A DNA stretch of 64,000 nucleotides from Marinobacter azerbaijanicus (GTDB lineage: Bacteria; Pseudomonadota; Gammaproteobacteria; Pseudomonadales; Oleiphilaceae): contig NZ_JASSVS010000004.1 in assembly GCF_030250645.1 (NCBI RefSeq), forward strand, positions 124,001 through 188,000, read 5' to 3'. Positions 29,041-39,633 of the stretch are shown piece by piece; position 1 is the first letter of the stretch, and each line of letters opens with the position of its first letter. A program made the position numbers and the translations under genes. Under the pieces are notes generated by a model. The model had not been told where the DNA came from. It ran no database searches and was given only the letters and a program-made list of their open reading frames with translations.

Positions 29041-30459
29041 TCAGATGATCCGCGAGAATCGCTGACTCGCTCCTTCCTTCCGGTACAGATCAAAGATCTG
29101 GCAGATAGCCCGAATCAGCAGGCGGCCTGCAGGCTGAACCTGGAGCGCGTTACCATCATCGGCAATCAGCTCATCCTGAATCATCGGCTTGAGGCGGCTC
29201 AGTTCATCGCTGAAGTAGCGATCCAGGTTCTCTCCCCACTCGCTGGAAAACTGCTGGCGATCCAGCCGGAACTGGCAGATCAGCTGGCCGATAACCCAGC
29301 GGCGGATGCGATCATCCCGGGTCAGGTTCACGCCCTTGGTGATGGCGAGCTGTCCGGCATCGATAGCGGCTTCCCAGGATGGCAGGTCGTGGTTGTTCTG
29401 GAAGTAGGCATCATCGGTCTGACCTATCGCGGAAACACCGAGAGAAACCAGGTCACAATCGGAATGTGTGGTATAACCCTGGAAATTCCGGTGCAACCGG
29501 CCTTCCTGCTGGGCCACCGCCAGGCTGTCGTCGGGCTTGGCAAAATGGTCCATGCCGATGTATTCGTAACCTGCCTCCAGTAACCGGTTGATGGTGTTAT
29601 GCAGAATGGTTAGCTTCTGTTGTGGCGTGGGCAGGGTATCCGACAAAATCCGGGTTTGCGGGTAGAAACGGTCCGGCAGGTGGGCATAACTGAAAACCGA
29701 GAGCCGGTCCGGGGACATCTCGATCACAGCCTCGAGGGTTTCTGCAAAGCTCTCCGGTGTCTGGTGTGGCAGCCCGTAGATCAGGTCCAGATTGATGGAG
29801 CGGAAACCGAGTCGCCGGGCTTCGTTCAATACGGCCTCGGTCATTTCCCTGGGCTGGATGCGGTTAACGGCTTTCTGCACCTTTGGATTCACATCCTGCA
29901 CCCCAAGGCTGATGCGGTTGAAGCCCAGATCCCATAGTGTCGGTAAAGTGTCCTGGTCCACTTCACGTGGGTCGATCTCTACGCTGTAGTCCCGGTCGTC
30001 ACCGGTCTGCAGGTTGAACAGTTCGCCGTAGCCTGCCATCAGGTGCTCCATAACATCCTTTGGCAGGAAGGTGGGTGTACCGCCACCCCAGTGCAGCTGT
30101 TTCACCGGTCTGTCTGCGCCAAACAGGCGGGACTGGATCGCGGCTTCCTTCAGCACCCGTTCCACGTAGGGCATGGCCTTGTCGCGCTTCTTGGTGATCA
30201 CCTTGTTGCAGGCGCAGTAGTAGCAGAGGTGCGCGCAGAATGGCAGGTGCGTGTATAGCGACAACGGCCGGTTGCTCGCCTTGCTGCGGGCGGCTGCCTT
30301 TACCATGTCTTCCACCGGGTAGTTCTGGTTGAATTCCACCGCGGTTGGATAGGAGGTGTAGCGCGGGCCGCTGAGGTCGTAGCGGCGGATCAGTGCTTCG
30401 TCCCAGATGAATTCCGGGAGGGTGGATTCGTTGGTTTGGAGTGGGGCGGTGGAAGTCAT
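29041..30459 (-). CDS. hemN: oxygen-independent coproporphyrinogen III dehydrogenase
   Basis: 472 residues, close to the E. coli HemN length. Radical SAM motif CAHLCYYCAC (CxxxCxxC plus the extra Cys), the RYTSYPTA segment at the N-terminus and GGGTPTFL. It converts coproporphyrinogen III to protoporphyrinogen IX without oxygen in heme synthesis. An FNR/Anr box centred at -41.5 and a good -10 box lie upstream, so low-oxygen induction is expected. Confidence 0.96.
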   Translation of the reverse strand: MTSTAPLQTNESTLPEFIWDEALIRRYDLSGPRYTSYPTAVEFNQNYPVEDMVKAAARSKASNRPLSLYTHLPFCAHLCYYCACNKVITKKRDKAMPYVERVLKEAAIQSRLFGADRPVKQLHWGGGTPTFLPKDVMEHLMAGYGELFNLQTGDDRDYSVEIDPREVDQDTLPTLWDLGFNRISLGVQDVNPKVQKAVNRIQPREMTEAVLNEARRLGFRSINLDLIYGLPHQTPESFAETLEAVIEMSPDRLSVFSYAHLPDRFYPQTRILSDTLPTPQQKLTILHNTINRLLEAGYEYIGMDHFAKPDDSLAVAQQEGRLHRNFQGYTTHSDCDLVSLGVSAIGQTDDAYFQNNHDLPSWEAAIDAGQLAITKGVNLTRDDRIRRWVIGQLICQFRLDRQQFSSEWGENLDRYFSDELSRLKPMIQDELIADDGNALQVQPAGRLLIRAICQIFDLYRKEGASQRFSRII

Positions 30460-30506
30460 AATAGAAACTCTGGTGTCGAAAACGGGGTCATCCGGGATTT
30501 GCCGGT

Positions 30507-30548
30507 ATTCTAGGGCATTCCAGCATTACGCCGTTTGATGCGGGTCAG
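30507..30548 (-). promoter_or_regulatory. class II FNR/Anr-type promoter of hemN
   Basis: On the minus strand CTGACCCGCATCAA (30548-30535) matches the FNR/Anr consensus at 8 of 10 positions, including a full ATCAA half. A TAGAAT -10 box lies at 30512-30507. If transcription starts at 30500, the box is centred at exactly -41.5 and the -10 at -12 to -7, the class II geometry. Confidence 0.65.
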
Positions 30549-30653
30549 CTGACCGATGTTTTCAGTTTACCAGCCCATTGTATGAACCACCCTTGGGCTC
30601 TTGGCGTACTTTTGCTACCCCTTATGGGGAATGATCGGTGATTGCCGCCCGGC

Positions 30654-30756
30654 AAGCGGAGGGAGCCCCTGGCAAAATACGCTGTGAATACGTCCGTGTA
30701 CGCTCGGCTCCGCCATCCATGGCTACGCACGATTTTGCCAGGGGCTCCCTCCGCTT
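30654..30756. repeat. 103-bp element with 25-bp perfect inverted repeats
   Basis: The arms at 30654-30678 and 30732-30756 are exact reverse complements over 25 bases (outer end AAGCGGAGGG, inner end TGGCAAAAT). The 53-bp core contains GCCATCCATGGC. No open reading frame makes sense here. It looks like a dispersed palindromic intergenic unit or a small non-autonomous element, placed between hemN and the photolyase gene. Together with the hemN promoter it fills the 349-bp gap. Confidence 0.75.
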
Positions 30757-30808
30757 ACCTCACTACGCTGCTCGCCTGCAAACCAATTAACGGAGCCTAC
30801 CTTCTGCC

Positions 30809-32341
30809 ATGGCAAACCTGATTTTAGTTCTTGGCGACCAACTGACCACCGACATCAGCGCCCTCGAAAACGCTGACCAAAAAAGGGACAGGATCGTGAT
30901 GGCGGAGGTTCATGACGAAGCGAGCTACACCAATCACCACAGGAAAAAGCTGGTGCTGCTGTTCAGCGCCATGCGCCATTTCGCCCAACGCCTGGAAGCC
31001 GATGGCTGGCAGGTTCACTATCAGGCTTACCACCCGGAAAACGAGGCGAAGAGTCTGGAGGCGGTTATCGCCAGCCAGCTCAGAGAGACCGGCGCAGGCA
31101 GGGTGATCACCACGGAATGTGGCGAGTGGCGTCTGCATGATCAGATCAGCCAGTGGCACGAACGGCTTGGGGTCCCGGTGGAGATCCGCCCGGATTCCCG
31201 TTTTATTGCCAGCAAGCAGGAATTTGCGGACTGGGCGAAGGGGCGTAAACAGGTGCGAATGGAGTTCTTCTACCGGGAAATGCGGCGGAAAACGGGGTTG
31301 TTGATGACTCCCGATGGCAAGCCAGAGGGTGGGCAGTGGAACTTTGATGCGGATAACCGGCGCAAGTGGACGGGCAAGCCGGCGGCTCCCGCGCCCTTTC
31401 GGGTGGAACCCGATGAGGTGACGCGGGAGGTGATTGAGCTGATAGAGGAGCACTTTGCCGATCATTTCGGCACCACGGAGGACTTTCACTTCGCTGTGAC
31501 GCCGGAAGGCGCGGAGCAGGCGCTGGATTATTTTATCGATTTTGCCCTGCCCTGTTTCGGGGACTTTCAGGATGCCATGTCCGATGACGAGGACTGGCTG
31601 TTCCATTCGATTCTTTCGCCTTATATTAACTGTGGTCTTCTTGATCCGCTGGCGGTTTGCGAAGCCGCGGCGCGAGCCTGGCATGCGGGACGTGCGCCGA
31701 TCAATGCGGTGGAGGGGTTTATCCGACAGATTCTGGGCTGGCGTGAGTTTGTGCGGGGCATCTACTGGATGAACATGCCGGCGTATGCCTGGGAAAACCG
31801 GCTCGGCAATACCCGCGCCCTGCCCTGGTTCTACTGGACGGGGGAAACGAAGATGCGCTGCATGCACAAAGCCATTGATGCCACTCGCCGCAACGCCTAC
31901 GCCCACCACATTCAGCGGCTGATGGTCACCGGCAATTTTGCGCTGCTGGCCGGCGTCAGGCCAGAGGAGATCTGTGACTGGTATCTGGCGGTGTATGCGG
32001 ATGCCTACGACTGGGTGGAGCTGCCCAATGTGCTTGGCATGGTGATGCACGCGGATGGCGGCTATCTGGGTTCGAAACCCTACGCTGCCAGTGGCAAGTA
32101 TATCCAGCGGATGTCAGACCACTGCAGCAACTGCCACTACAGGGTGAACAAATCCACGGAAGAGGATGCCTGCCCGTTCAACGCCCTGTACTGGCACTTC
32201 ATCGATCGTCACAGGGACGATTTTGCCAACAATCCACGTATGGGCATGATGTACCGGAACTGGGACAAACAGAGCCCGGAAAGACGGCAAGCGCTGCTCC
32301 AGCGTGCCGAGGATCTGTTGGCAAGGCTGGAGCAGATCTGA
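30809..32341 (+). CDS. iron-sulfur bacterial photolyase/cryptochrome (FeS-BCP, PhrB type)
   Basis: 510 residues. The N-terminus (ANLILVLGDQLTTD) and the fold are of the FeS-BCP clade that includes Agrobacterium PhrB, a (6-4) photolyase. The four cluster cysteines are visible: one in MRCMHKAI and three in DHCSNCHYRV ... EDACPFN. Expected to use FAD and light to repair (6-4) photoproducts or to act as a photoreceptor. It has no recognised operon partner and converges on the sugar ABC operon. Confidence 0.93.
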   Translation: MANLILVLGDQLTTDISALENADQKRDRIVMAEVHDEASYTNHHRKKLVLLFSAMRHFAQRLEADGWQVHYQAYHPENEAKSLEAVIASQLRETGAGRVITTECGEWRLHDQISQWHERLGVPVEIRPDSRFIASKQEFADWAKGRKQVRMEFFYREMRRKTGLLMTPDGKPEGGQWNFDADNRRKWTGKPAAPAPFRVEPDEVTREVIELIEEHFADHFGTTEDFHFAVTPEGAEQALDYFIDFALPCFGDFQDAMSDDEDWLFHSILSPYINCGLLDPLAVCEAAARAWHAGRAPINAVEGFIRQILGWREFVRGIYWMNMPAYAWENRLGNTRALPWFYWTGETKMRCMHKAIDATRRNAYAHHIQRLMVTGNFALLAGVRPEEICDWYLAVYADAYDWVELPNVLGMVMHADGGYLGSKPYAASGKYIQRMSDHCSNCHYRVNKSTEEDACPFNALYWHFIDRHRDDFANNPRMGMMYRNWDKQSPERRQALLQRAEDLLARLEQI

Positions 32342-32348
32342 CTGCCCC

Positions 32349-33467
32349 TCATTGCGGGCGGATACGTTTCTCGCTCTGCGGGTCGAAGAACACGACCTTT
32401 CTCATGTCGAACATGAGTTCGGCGTCTTCGCCCCACTCCACCGGGTGTTCTGCGTCCAGCCGGCACTGCACGTCAATACCGTTCAGACGGATAACTGCGA
32501 TCACATCCGGTCCGGTCGGTTCGGTGACCTCCACCGTGAACCGGCCTTCTTCCACCATCATGTTATCCCTTTTCTGCTCGTCAGGCTGGCTTATGTGTTC
32601 CGGGCGAATACCAAGCACCACCCGATTTCCTGCCCAGTTCTCGAGATACTCTGGTACCGGCAGCGCAAGTGTTCGGCCGTCACTGCCTTCAACCGTAACC
32701 GACAACCCGGTGTCGGACCGCTCAACCGTCACGTCAATAAAGCTCATGGAAGGCGAGCCCATGAAACTGGCAACGAACAGATTCTCCGGTGTGTCGTAGA
32801 CTTCCTTGGGTGTCCCAAGTTGCTGCAACTCACCGTCCTTGAGCACGGCAATCCGGTCCGCCAGGGTCATGGCCTCGATCTGGTCGTGGGTGACGTACAC
32901 AATGGTGGTTTTGAGGCGCTGATGCAGCTTCTTGATCTCGGTGCGCATCTCCACCCGCAGCTTGGCGTCCAGGTTTGAAAGCGGCTCGTCAAACAGATAG
33001 ATCTTTGGCCGGCGAGCCAGCGCACGCCCCATGGCCACACGCTGCTGTTGCCCACCGGAAAGCCGGGAGGGCTTTTTATCCAGCAAGGGGGATATCTGCA
33101 GCAGGTCTGCCACGCGTTCCACTTCCTGGCGAATTTCCTCTTTCGGCATGCCACGGATCTTGAGGCCGAAGGCAATGTTCTCGCGCACCGACATGGTGGG
33201 GTACAGTGCGTAGGACTGGAACACCATGGCGATGTCCCGGTCCTTTGGCTCCATGCCGGATATATCCTTGCCATCCACCACGATGGACCCGCCGGTAATG
33301 GTTTCCAGGCCGGCGATGCTGTTCATCAGCGTGGATTTACCACACCCGGATGGGCCCACCAGGGTGAGAAACTCACCGGATGCGATGTCTATATTGATGC
33401 CCTTGAGCGTCTCGTCCAGGGCGCCTGCGTAAGTCTTGCGGATGTCCCGCAGTTCGAGTTGTGACAT
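32349..33467 (-). CDS. gtsD: sugar ABC transporter ATP-binding protein (GtsD/MalK-like)
   Basis: 372 residues. Walker A GPSGCGKST, signature LSGGQQQR, Walker B IYLFDEPLSNLDA and switch VTHDQ are all present, followed by a C-terminal TOBE-type region as in MalK/UgpC proteins. It energises the permease pair encoded just upstream. Last gene of the sugar-uptake unit; it starts 7 bp after the gtsC stop. The gts name rests on the gene order and on GtsA resemblance to Pseudomonas. Confidence 0.92.
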   Translation of the reverse strand: MSQLELRDIRKTYAGALDETLKGINIDIASGEFLTLVGPSGCGKSTLMNSIAGLETITGGSIVVDGKDISGMEPKDRDIAMVFQSYALYPTMSVRENIAFGLKIRGMPKEEIRQEVERVADLLQISPLLDKKPSRLSGGQQQRVAMGRALARRPKIYLFDEPLSNLDAKLRVEMRTEIKKLHQRLKTTIVYVTHDQIEAMTLADRIAVLKDGELQQLGTPKEVYDTPENLFVASFMGSPSMSFIDVTVERSDTGLSVTVEGSDGRTLALPVPEYLENWAGNRVVLGIRPEHISQPDEQKRDNMMVEEGRFTVEVTEPTGPDVIAVIRLNGIDVQCRLDAEHPVEWGEDAELMFDMRKVVFFDPQSEKRIRPQ

Positions 33468-33474
33468 TGTTGTT

Positions 33475-34344
33475 TTACCCTTTAACCGAGCCGGCCGTCA
33501 GGCCGCGTATGAAGTACTTGCCTGCCACGATGTACACCACCAGTGTCGGCAGCGCGGCGATCATGGCGGCGGCCATATCCACGTTGTATTCCTTCACCCC
33601 GGTACTGGTGTTCACCAGATTGTTCAGGGCCACCGTTATCGGCTGGCTGTCGCCGCTGGCGAAAACCACACCAAACAGGAAGTCATTCCAGATCTGGGTG
33701 AACTGCCAGATCAGTGACACCATGAAAATCGGTGTGGACAGGGGCAGCAGGATGCGGAAGAAAATGGTAAAAAAGCCGGCGCCGTCGAGCCTGGCCGCTT
33801 TCACCAGCGCATCAGGAACGGCCACGTAGTAGTTGCGGAAAAACAGTGTGGTAAACGCCACACCGTAGATCACATGCACCAGCACCAGCCCGGCCGTGGT
33901 GTTCGCCAGCCCTAATTTACCCAGCGTGGCTGCCATGGGCAGCAGGACGACCTGGAACGGCACAAAGCAGCCGAACAGCAGCATGCCAAACATCAGGTCA
34001 GAGCCCTTGAACTTCCACTTGGACAACACGTAACCATTGAAGGCGCCCAGCAGTGTGGAAATCAGCACCGCCGGTACCGTCATCTTGAACGAGTTCCAGA
34101 AAAACCCTCTGACCCCTTCACATTGCACACCGGTACAGGCTTCGGACCAGGCCTTGGTCCAGCCCATCACTGTCCAGTCCGTCGGCAAAGCCAGCAGGTT
34201 GCCGGTACGGATATCCATGGGTGTCTTGAAGCTGGTGATCAGCATGATGATCAACGGAATCAGGTACACCAGGCATGCCAGTAGCAGCACCCCATAGATG
34301 GCAATGCGGCTGGGGCGAAAGCCGGTACGAACCACATCAGTCAT
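33475..34344 (-). CDS. gtsC: sugar ABC transporter permease (GtsC/MalG-like)
   Basis: 289 residues, six predicted membrane helices. The EAA loop reads KAARLDGAGFFTIFFRILLP, the contact site for the ATPase. The start overlaps the gtsB stop by 8 bp. It forms the membrane channel with GtsB. Confidence 0.9.
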   Translation of the reverse strand: MTDVVRTGFRPSRIAIYGVLLLACLVYLIPLIIMLITSFKTPMDIRTGNLLALPTDWTVMGWTKAWSEACTGVQCEGVRGFFWNSFKMTVPAVLISTLLGAFNGYVLSKWKFKGSDLMFGMLLFGCFVPFQVVLLPMAATLGKLGLANTTAGLVLVHVIYGVAFTTLFFRNYYVAVPDALVKAARLDGAGFFTIFFRILLPLSTPIFMVSLIWQFTQIWNDFLFGVVFASGDSQPITVALNNLVNTSTGVKEYNVDMAAAMIAALPTLVVYIVAGKYFIRGLTAGSVKG

Positions 34345-35263
34345 GGCGCTTCTCCCTCAGTTCGGAGTACAGGTAGGGCACCAGCAGGGCGAGAATGGCA
34401 CCCAGCATCAGCATGGCGCTGGCAGAGCCCAGGCCCATCTGGCCGCGGGTAAAGGTGTGGGCGTACATGAACACCGCCGGCAGGTCTGTGGAGTAGCCCG
34501 GGCCACCGGAGGTCATGGCCATCACCAGGTCAAAACTCTTGATGGCAATGTGCGCCAGCACCATCACAGAGCTGAAGAATACCGGCCGCAGGGAAGGCAG
34601 GATGATTTTCCAGTAGATCACCGGCAGGCTGGCGCCATCCACCCGCGCGGCACGCATAATGGAGGAGTCCACGCCACGAAGACCGGCCAGGAACAGGGCC
34701 ATCACGAAGCCGGAAGCCTGCCAGACAGCAGCCATCACAATGGTGTAGATAGCAAAGTCGGAGTCCACCAGCCAGTCAAAACTGAAGGAGGTCCAGCCCC
34801 AGTCGTGCATCAGTTTTTCCAGTCCCAGGCTCGGGTTCAGAATCCAGCGCCAGACTGTGCCCGTTACAATCATGGACAGCGCCATGGGGTAGAGATAGAT
34901 AGTCCGGATCGCACCTTCCTGGCGGATGCGCTGGTCCAGGAAAATAGCCAGCACAACTCCGATCAGCAGGCAGATGCCGATGAACAGCCCCCCGAAAATC
35001 GCAAGATTCCGGGAAGCAACCAGCCAGCGCTCGCTTTCCATCAGCTTGGCGTATTGGGCAAGACCGACAAAATCATAGCTGGGCAGGAAGCTGGAATTGG
35101 TGAACGACAATACGCCGGTCCATAGCATGTATCCGTAGATACCAATGCCAATCAGTATGAACGTTGGTGCCACCACCAGTTTGGGGAGCCAGCGCTGAAG
35201 GCCATCCATCAGGCCAGACGATGCCCTGGCCACCCCGGTGGGGCGACGTTGAATATGTTCCAT
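34337..35263 (-). CDS. gtsB: sugar ABC transporter permease (GtsB/MalF-like)
   Basis: 308 residues with six to seven membrane helices and an EAA loop RAARVDGASLPVIYWKIILP. It lacks the large MalF P2 loop, as GtsB-type permeases do. It is separated from gtsA by 54 bp containing a strong hairpin, which probably lowers its expression relative to the binding protein. Confidence 0.9.
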   Translation of the reverse strand: MEHIQRRPTGVARASSGLMDGLQRWLPKLVVAPTFILIGIGIYGYMLWTGVLSFTNSSFLPSYDFVGLAQYAKLMESERWLVASRNLAIFGGLFIGICLLIGVVLAIFLDQRIRQEGAIRTIYLYPMALSMIVTGTVWRWILNPSLGLEKLMHDWGWTSFSFDWLVDSDFAIYTIVMAAVWQASGFVMALFLAGLRGVDSSIMRAARVDGASLPVIYWKIILPSLRPVFFSSVMVLAHIAIKSFDLVMAMTSGGPGYSTDLPAVFMYAHTFTRGQMGLGSASAMLMLGAILALLVPYLYSELREKRHD

Positions 35264-35287
35264 GGGAAATCCCCCGAATGAACCCGA

Positions 35288-35308
35288 AGGCCGCCCGTCA
35301 GGCGGCCT
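35288..35308 (-). promoter_or_regulatory. intercistronic hairpin between gtsA and gtsB
   Basis: AGGCCGCC (35288-35295) and GGCGGCCT (35301-35308), a perfect 8-bp stem with a 5-nt loop and no T-tract. It sits just after the binding-protein gene, where such structures protect the upstream message and attenuate downstream genes. Confidence 0.65.
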
Positions 35309-35317
35309 GATACGGCA

Positions 35318-36577
35318 TTACATTGCGGACTGAATGGCTGCCGCCAGTTGGTCCGTGGTTTTTGCCGGGTCCGGGTTGTTGGAGTTGACGAAGTTGGTGA
35401 CCACATCGAAGATCTGGCCCTGGATGTAGCTGGTGGTGGCCAGCCCATGGGAGAAGCTCGGCACCAGTCCGCCATCCTCGGCGCTCGACCTGAAGGTCTC
35501 CATGGATGCCTGGGCACAGGTGTCAAAAGCCCCCATATCCATGTCAGTACGTACCGGTATGGAGCCCTTGTTCTGGTTGAACAGGGTCTGGAATTCAGGT
35601 TCCAGAATGGTACGTGCCAGATCCTTCTGGGCTTTGATATCTTCGTCTTCCGTCAGGCTGAACATGGCAAACGAGTCCACATTGAACGTGAACTGCCCGG
35701 CAGTGCCTGGCGCCGGCGCGCACAGATAATCCTCACCAGGTGTCAGCTCCGCAGCCGTGAACTCACCCTTGGCCCAGTCCCCCATGATCTGCATGGCGGC
35801 CTCACCGCGAATCACCATACCGGTTGCGGTATTCCAGTCCCGGCCCGCGGCATCGTCGTCCACGTAGCTCATTACTCTGGCAAATTGAGAGAAGACCTCT
35901 TCCATCTTTTCGCTGTTGATCACGTCCATGTCATGATCGACAAAGGCCTTGCGGTAATCCTCGGGGCCAAGTTGTGCAAGTGCCACCGCATCGAACACGG
36001 TCGCGTCCTGCCAGGGCTGCCCTCCATGTGCCAGGGGAATGTACCCCTCGGCCTTGAGCTTGTCGGCCACTTCGAAGAACTCGTCCAGAGTGGTGGGGAT
36101 TTCCACGCCAGCATCTTCCATGACATCCGGGTTCACCCATAACCAGTTCACCCGATGCACGTTCACGGGTACCGCCACGTATTCACCTTCGTATTTCATG
36201 ACGTCTGAAATCATGGGCGGAATGAGCTGGTCCCAGTTCTCCGATTCGGCAACACTGTCCAGGCTGGTCAGAAAGCCGAGCTCCGCCCATTCACGGATGT
36301 CCAGCCCCTTGATCTGGGCAGCAGCAGGGGGGTTACCGGACACGGCACGGGTTTTCAGCACAGTCATGGCGGCTTCCCCACCGCCACCGGCCACCGCGAA
36401 ATCCTTCCAGGTGTGGCCCTGCTCTTCCATCATCTGTTTCAGGGCTGCAGCGGCCCGCGCTTCACCACCGGCGGTCCACCAGTGCAGAACTTCCACTTCA
36501 CCGGCCTGAACGGCCGCTGTCGGCATTAAGGCGGCAGATACCGCCAGGGCTGTGAGATGACGCTTGAAAATATTCAT
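35318..36577 (-). CDS. gtsA: sugar ABC transporter substrate-binding protein (GtsA-like)
   Basis: 419 residues with a signal peptide ending near AAVQAGE. The mature part (EVEVLHWWTAGGEARAAAAL, AVAGGGGEAAMTVLK, VPVNVHRVNWLWVNPDV, LAHGGQPWQDATVF) closely follows the Pseudomonas glucose/mannose binding protein GtsA. It captures sugar in the periplasm after entry through the porin encoded immediately upstream. The leader shares a 17-nt motif over the ribosome site with the porin gene. Confidence 0.92.
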   Translation of the reverse strand: MNIFKRHLTALAVSAALMPTAAVQAGEVEVLHWWTAGGEARAAAALKQMMEEQGHTWKDFAVAGGGGEAAMTVLKTRAVSGNPPAAAQIKGLDIREWAELGFLTSLDSVAESENWDQLIPPMISDVMKYEGEYVAVPVNVHRVNWLWVNPDVMEDAGVEIPTTLDEFFEVADKLKAEGYIPLAHGGQPWQDATVFDAVALAQLGPEDYRKAFVDHDMDVINSEKMEEVFSQFARVMSYVDDDAAGRDWNTATGMVIRGEAAMQIMGDWAKGEFTAAELTPGEDYLCAPAPGTAGQFTFNVDSFAMFSLTEDEDIKAQKDLARTILEPEFQTLFNQNKGSIPVRTDMDMGAFDTCAQASMETFRSSAEDGGLVPSFSHGLATTSYIQGQIFDVVTNFVNSNNPDPAKTTDQLAAAIQSAM

Positions 36578-36579
36578 AT

Positions 36580-36597
36580 TGACTCCTTGTTTTTGTA
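36580..36597 (-). promoter_or_regulatory. A-rich leader motif at the gtsA ribosome site
   Basis: Minus-strand ACAAAAACAAGGAGTCA overlaps the AAGGAG ribosome site and is identical to the lamB leader. It contains AAC-AAA-AAC-AAG triplets like Pseudomonas Hfq/Crc targets. Catabolite repression is an inference. Confidence 0.45.
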
Positions 36598-36616
36598 GTG
36601 GAGACGTTTGTGAGTA

Positions 36617-38092
<1,476 letters not shown>

Positions 38093-38163
38093 CTATGGCA
38101 ATACCCGGAGGGGATAAGTATCAAACTGAAAGGCCGATGTAACATGATTGTTACATGGAAATT

Positions 38164-39633
38164 TCAATGTCGTGGCAGCGTGAGAGTCACGTCCAGGCCA
38201 CCACCAGACCAATTGGCTATTTCGAGGTCGCCACCATGGCTCTGGGCAATGTTGCGGGCAATGCCCAGGCCCAGACCATGCCCTTTCCTGTGCTCCTGAC
38301 CAAGGCGGTAGTAGGGCTCGAAAATCCGGCCGAGCTCTACCTCGGGAATACCCGGCCCGTGATCCCGGACGTGAATGATCAACTGTTCGGGAGAGTCTTC
38401 CACACAGATGGTCGCCGACTCTCCGTATTTGACCGCATTATCCACCAGGTTGCCCAGGCAGCGCTTGAGTGCCAGGGGCTTGCCACGGTATGGGGCACAG
38501 CGTCCATCCACTACAACACGAGGGCTGTCACCGGTATACGCTTCCGCCATTCGACGTAACATACCATCGATATCAACGAGCTCGACATTCTCGTGAATGT
38601 CCGTGTCCTTCATGCTCTGCAGGGCACCTTTTACCAATAACTCCAGCTCCTGCAGATCACTCTCGAGCCGTTCGCGGATATTGTCATCATCAATCAGATC
38701 GACACGCAGGCGCAGCCTAGTAATAGGCGTTTTAAGGTCGTGAGAGATGGCCCGGAACAACTGGTCCCTGTCACTGATATAACTTTGCAGCCGCCTGCGC
38801 ATGGTGTTGAAGCCGCGGGTAACCGCGACAATCTCGGCACTGCCCTGTTCCCGCAGTGGCGGCTGGTACTCGTCCAGTGGCAGGTCCCGCGCTGCCCTGG
38901 CGAGTTTATGCAGTGGTCGTGTCTGGCGACGCACCAACCACGCCAGCACAGGGAAAAGCACACCAATCATCACCAGGATAAAAACAATCTGCTGGCCGGG
39001 TATGCTTTCGTCATCCAGTGACACGTAGGGCGCTGGTAACAACGAAGCCAGATAAAGCCACTCGCCCTCGGCCACTTCCACCTGGGTCACGAGAACGGGC
39101 GGCTTGATAGGCTCCAGGGTCAGGGCATAATGGGCCCAGGATCGGGGAAGCGCGTCCAGCGGCAGCTGGGTATTGAGGATTCGCAGGTCATCGGGGTGAA
39201 CGAATTCAACATGCAGGTTGCTCGCTTTGCCCAGGCGGCTTCTGAGCACCGCCTTCACTTCCTCTGTGACCAGTTGCTTGCGCTCACTATCCGGCAGTGC
39301 GCGCATCTCGATGCGCTTGTCGTTGAGGGAGACAAAAAATCGTGACCCGCCCATGTCCCTGAGCTGATCCAACACAATATGCCGGTATTCCAGCGGCAGG
39401 GATTTGAAAAACTGCGTGGTCGCGGCGGCTGAAGCAGCGAGATTCCGGGTAGTATTAACCAGCCCTTCAACCTGCTGGGCACGAAAGGTCCCGACCCAGA
39501 TCACACTGGATACCACCTGAGCGACGCCCATCGCCAACAGCGTTAGCAGCAGGATACGACCGAGAAGCGACGAAGGGACAAGACGCCAGACCTTGCGCCC
39601 GGTATCAATCGCACCTGACTCATTCCGCGACAT
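38164..39633 (-). CDS. sensor histidine kinase (GtrS/EnvZ-like)
   Basis: 489 residues: two membrane helices (near 24-45 and 225-245) around a periplasmic domain, HAMP, the phospho-acceptor segment FRAISHDLKTPITRLRLR, and the catalytic N, G1 and G2 boxes (GNLVDNAVKYG, DHGPGIP, GHGLGLGIAR). It overlaps the response regulator gene by 14 bp. The location before lamB-gtsABCD matches the Pseudomonas gltR-gtrS glucose-uptake control system; the signal molecule is unknown. Confidence 0.9.
   Translation of the reverse strand: MSRNESGAIDTGRKVWRLVPSSLLGRILLLTLLAMGVAQVVSSVIWVGTFRAQQVEGLVNTTRNLAASAAATTQFFKSLPLEYRHIVLDQLRDMGGSRFFVSLNDKRIEMRALPDSERKQLVTEEVKAVLRSRLGKASNLHVEFVHPDDLRILNTQLPLDALPRSWAHYALTLEPIKPPVLVTQVEVAEGEWLYLASLLPAPYVSLDDESIPGQQIVFILVMIGVLFPVLAWLVRRQTRPLHKLARAARDLPLDEYQPPLREQGSAEIVAVTRGFNTMRRRLQSYISDRDQLFRAISHDLKTPITRLRLRVDLIDDDNIRERLESDLQELELLVKGALQSMKDTDIHENVELVDIDGMLRRMAEAYTGDSPRVVVDGRCAPYRGKPLALKRCLGNLVDNAVKYGESATICVEDSPEQLIIHVRDHGPGIPEVELGRIFEPYYRLGQEHRKGHGLGLGIARNIAQSHGGDLEIANWSGGGLDVTLTLPRH

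Noticed and set aside
30824..32050. 408-codon open frame antisense to the photolyase gene
   Set aside because: The product has no recognisable domain, and the plus-strand frame is a clear iron-sulfur photolyase. High GC in the coding strand explains the open antisense frame.
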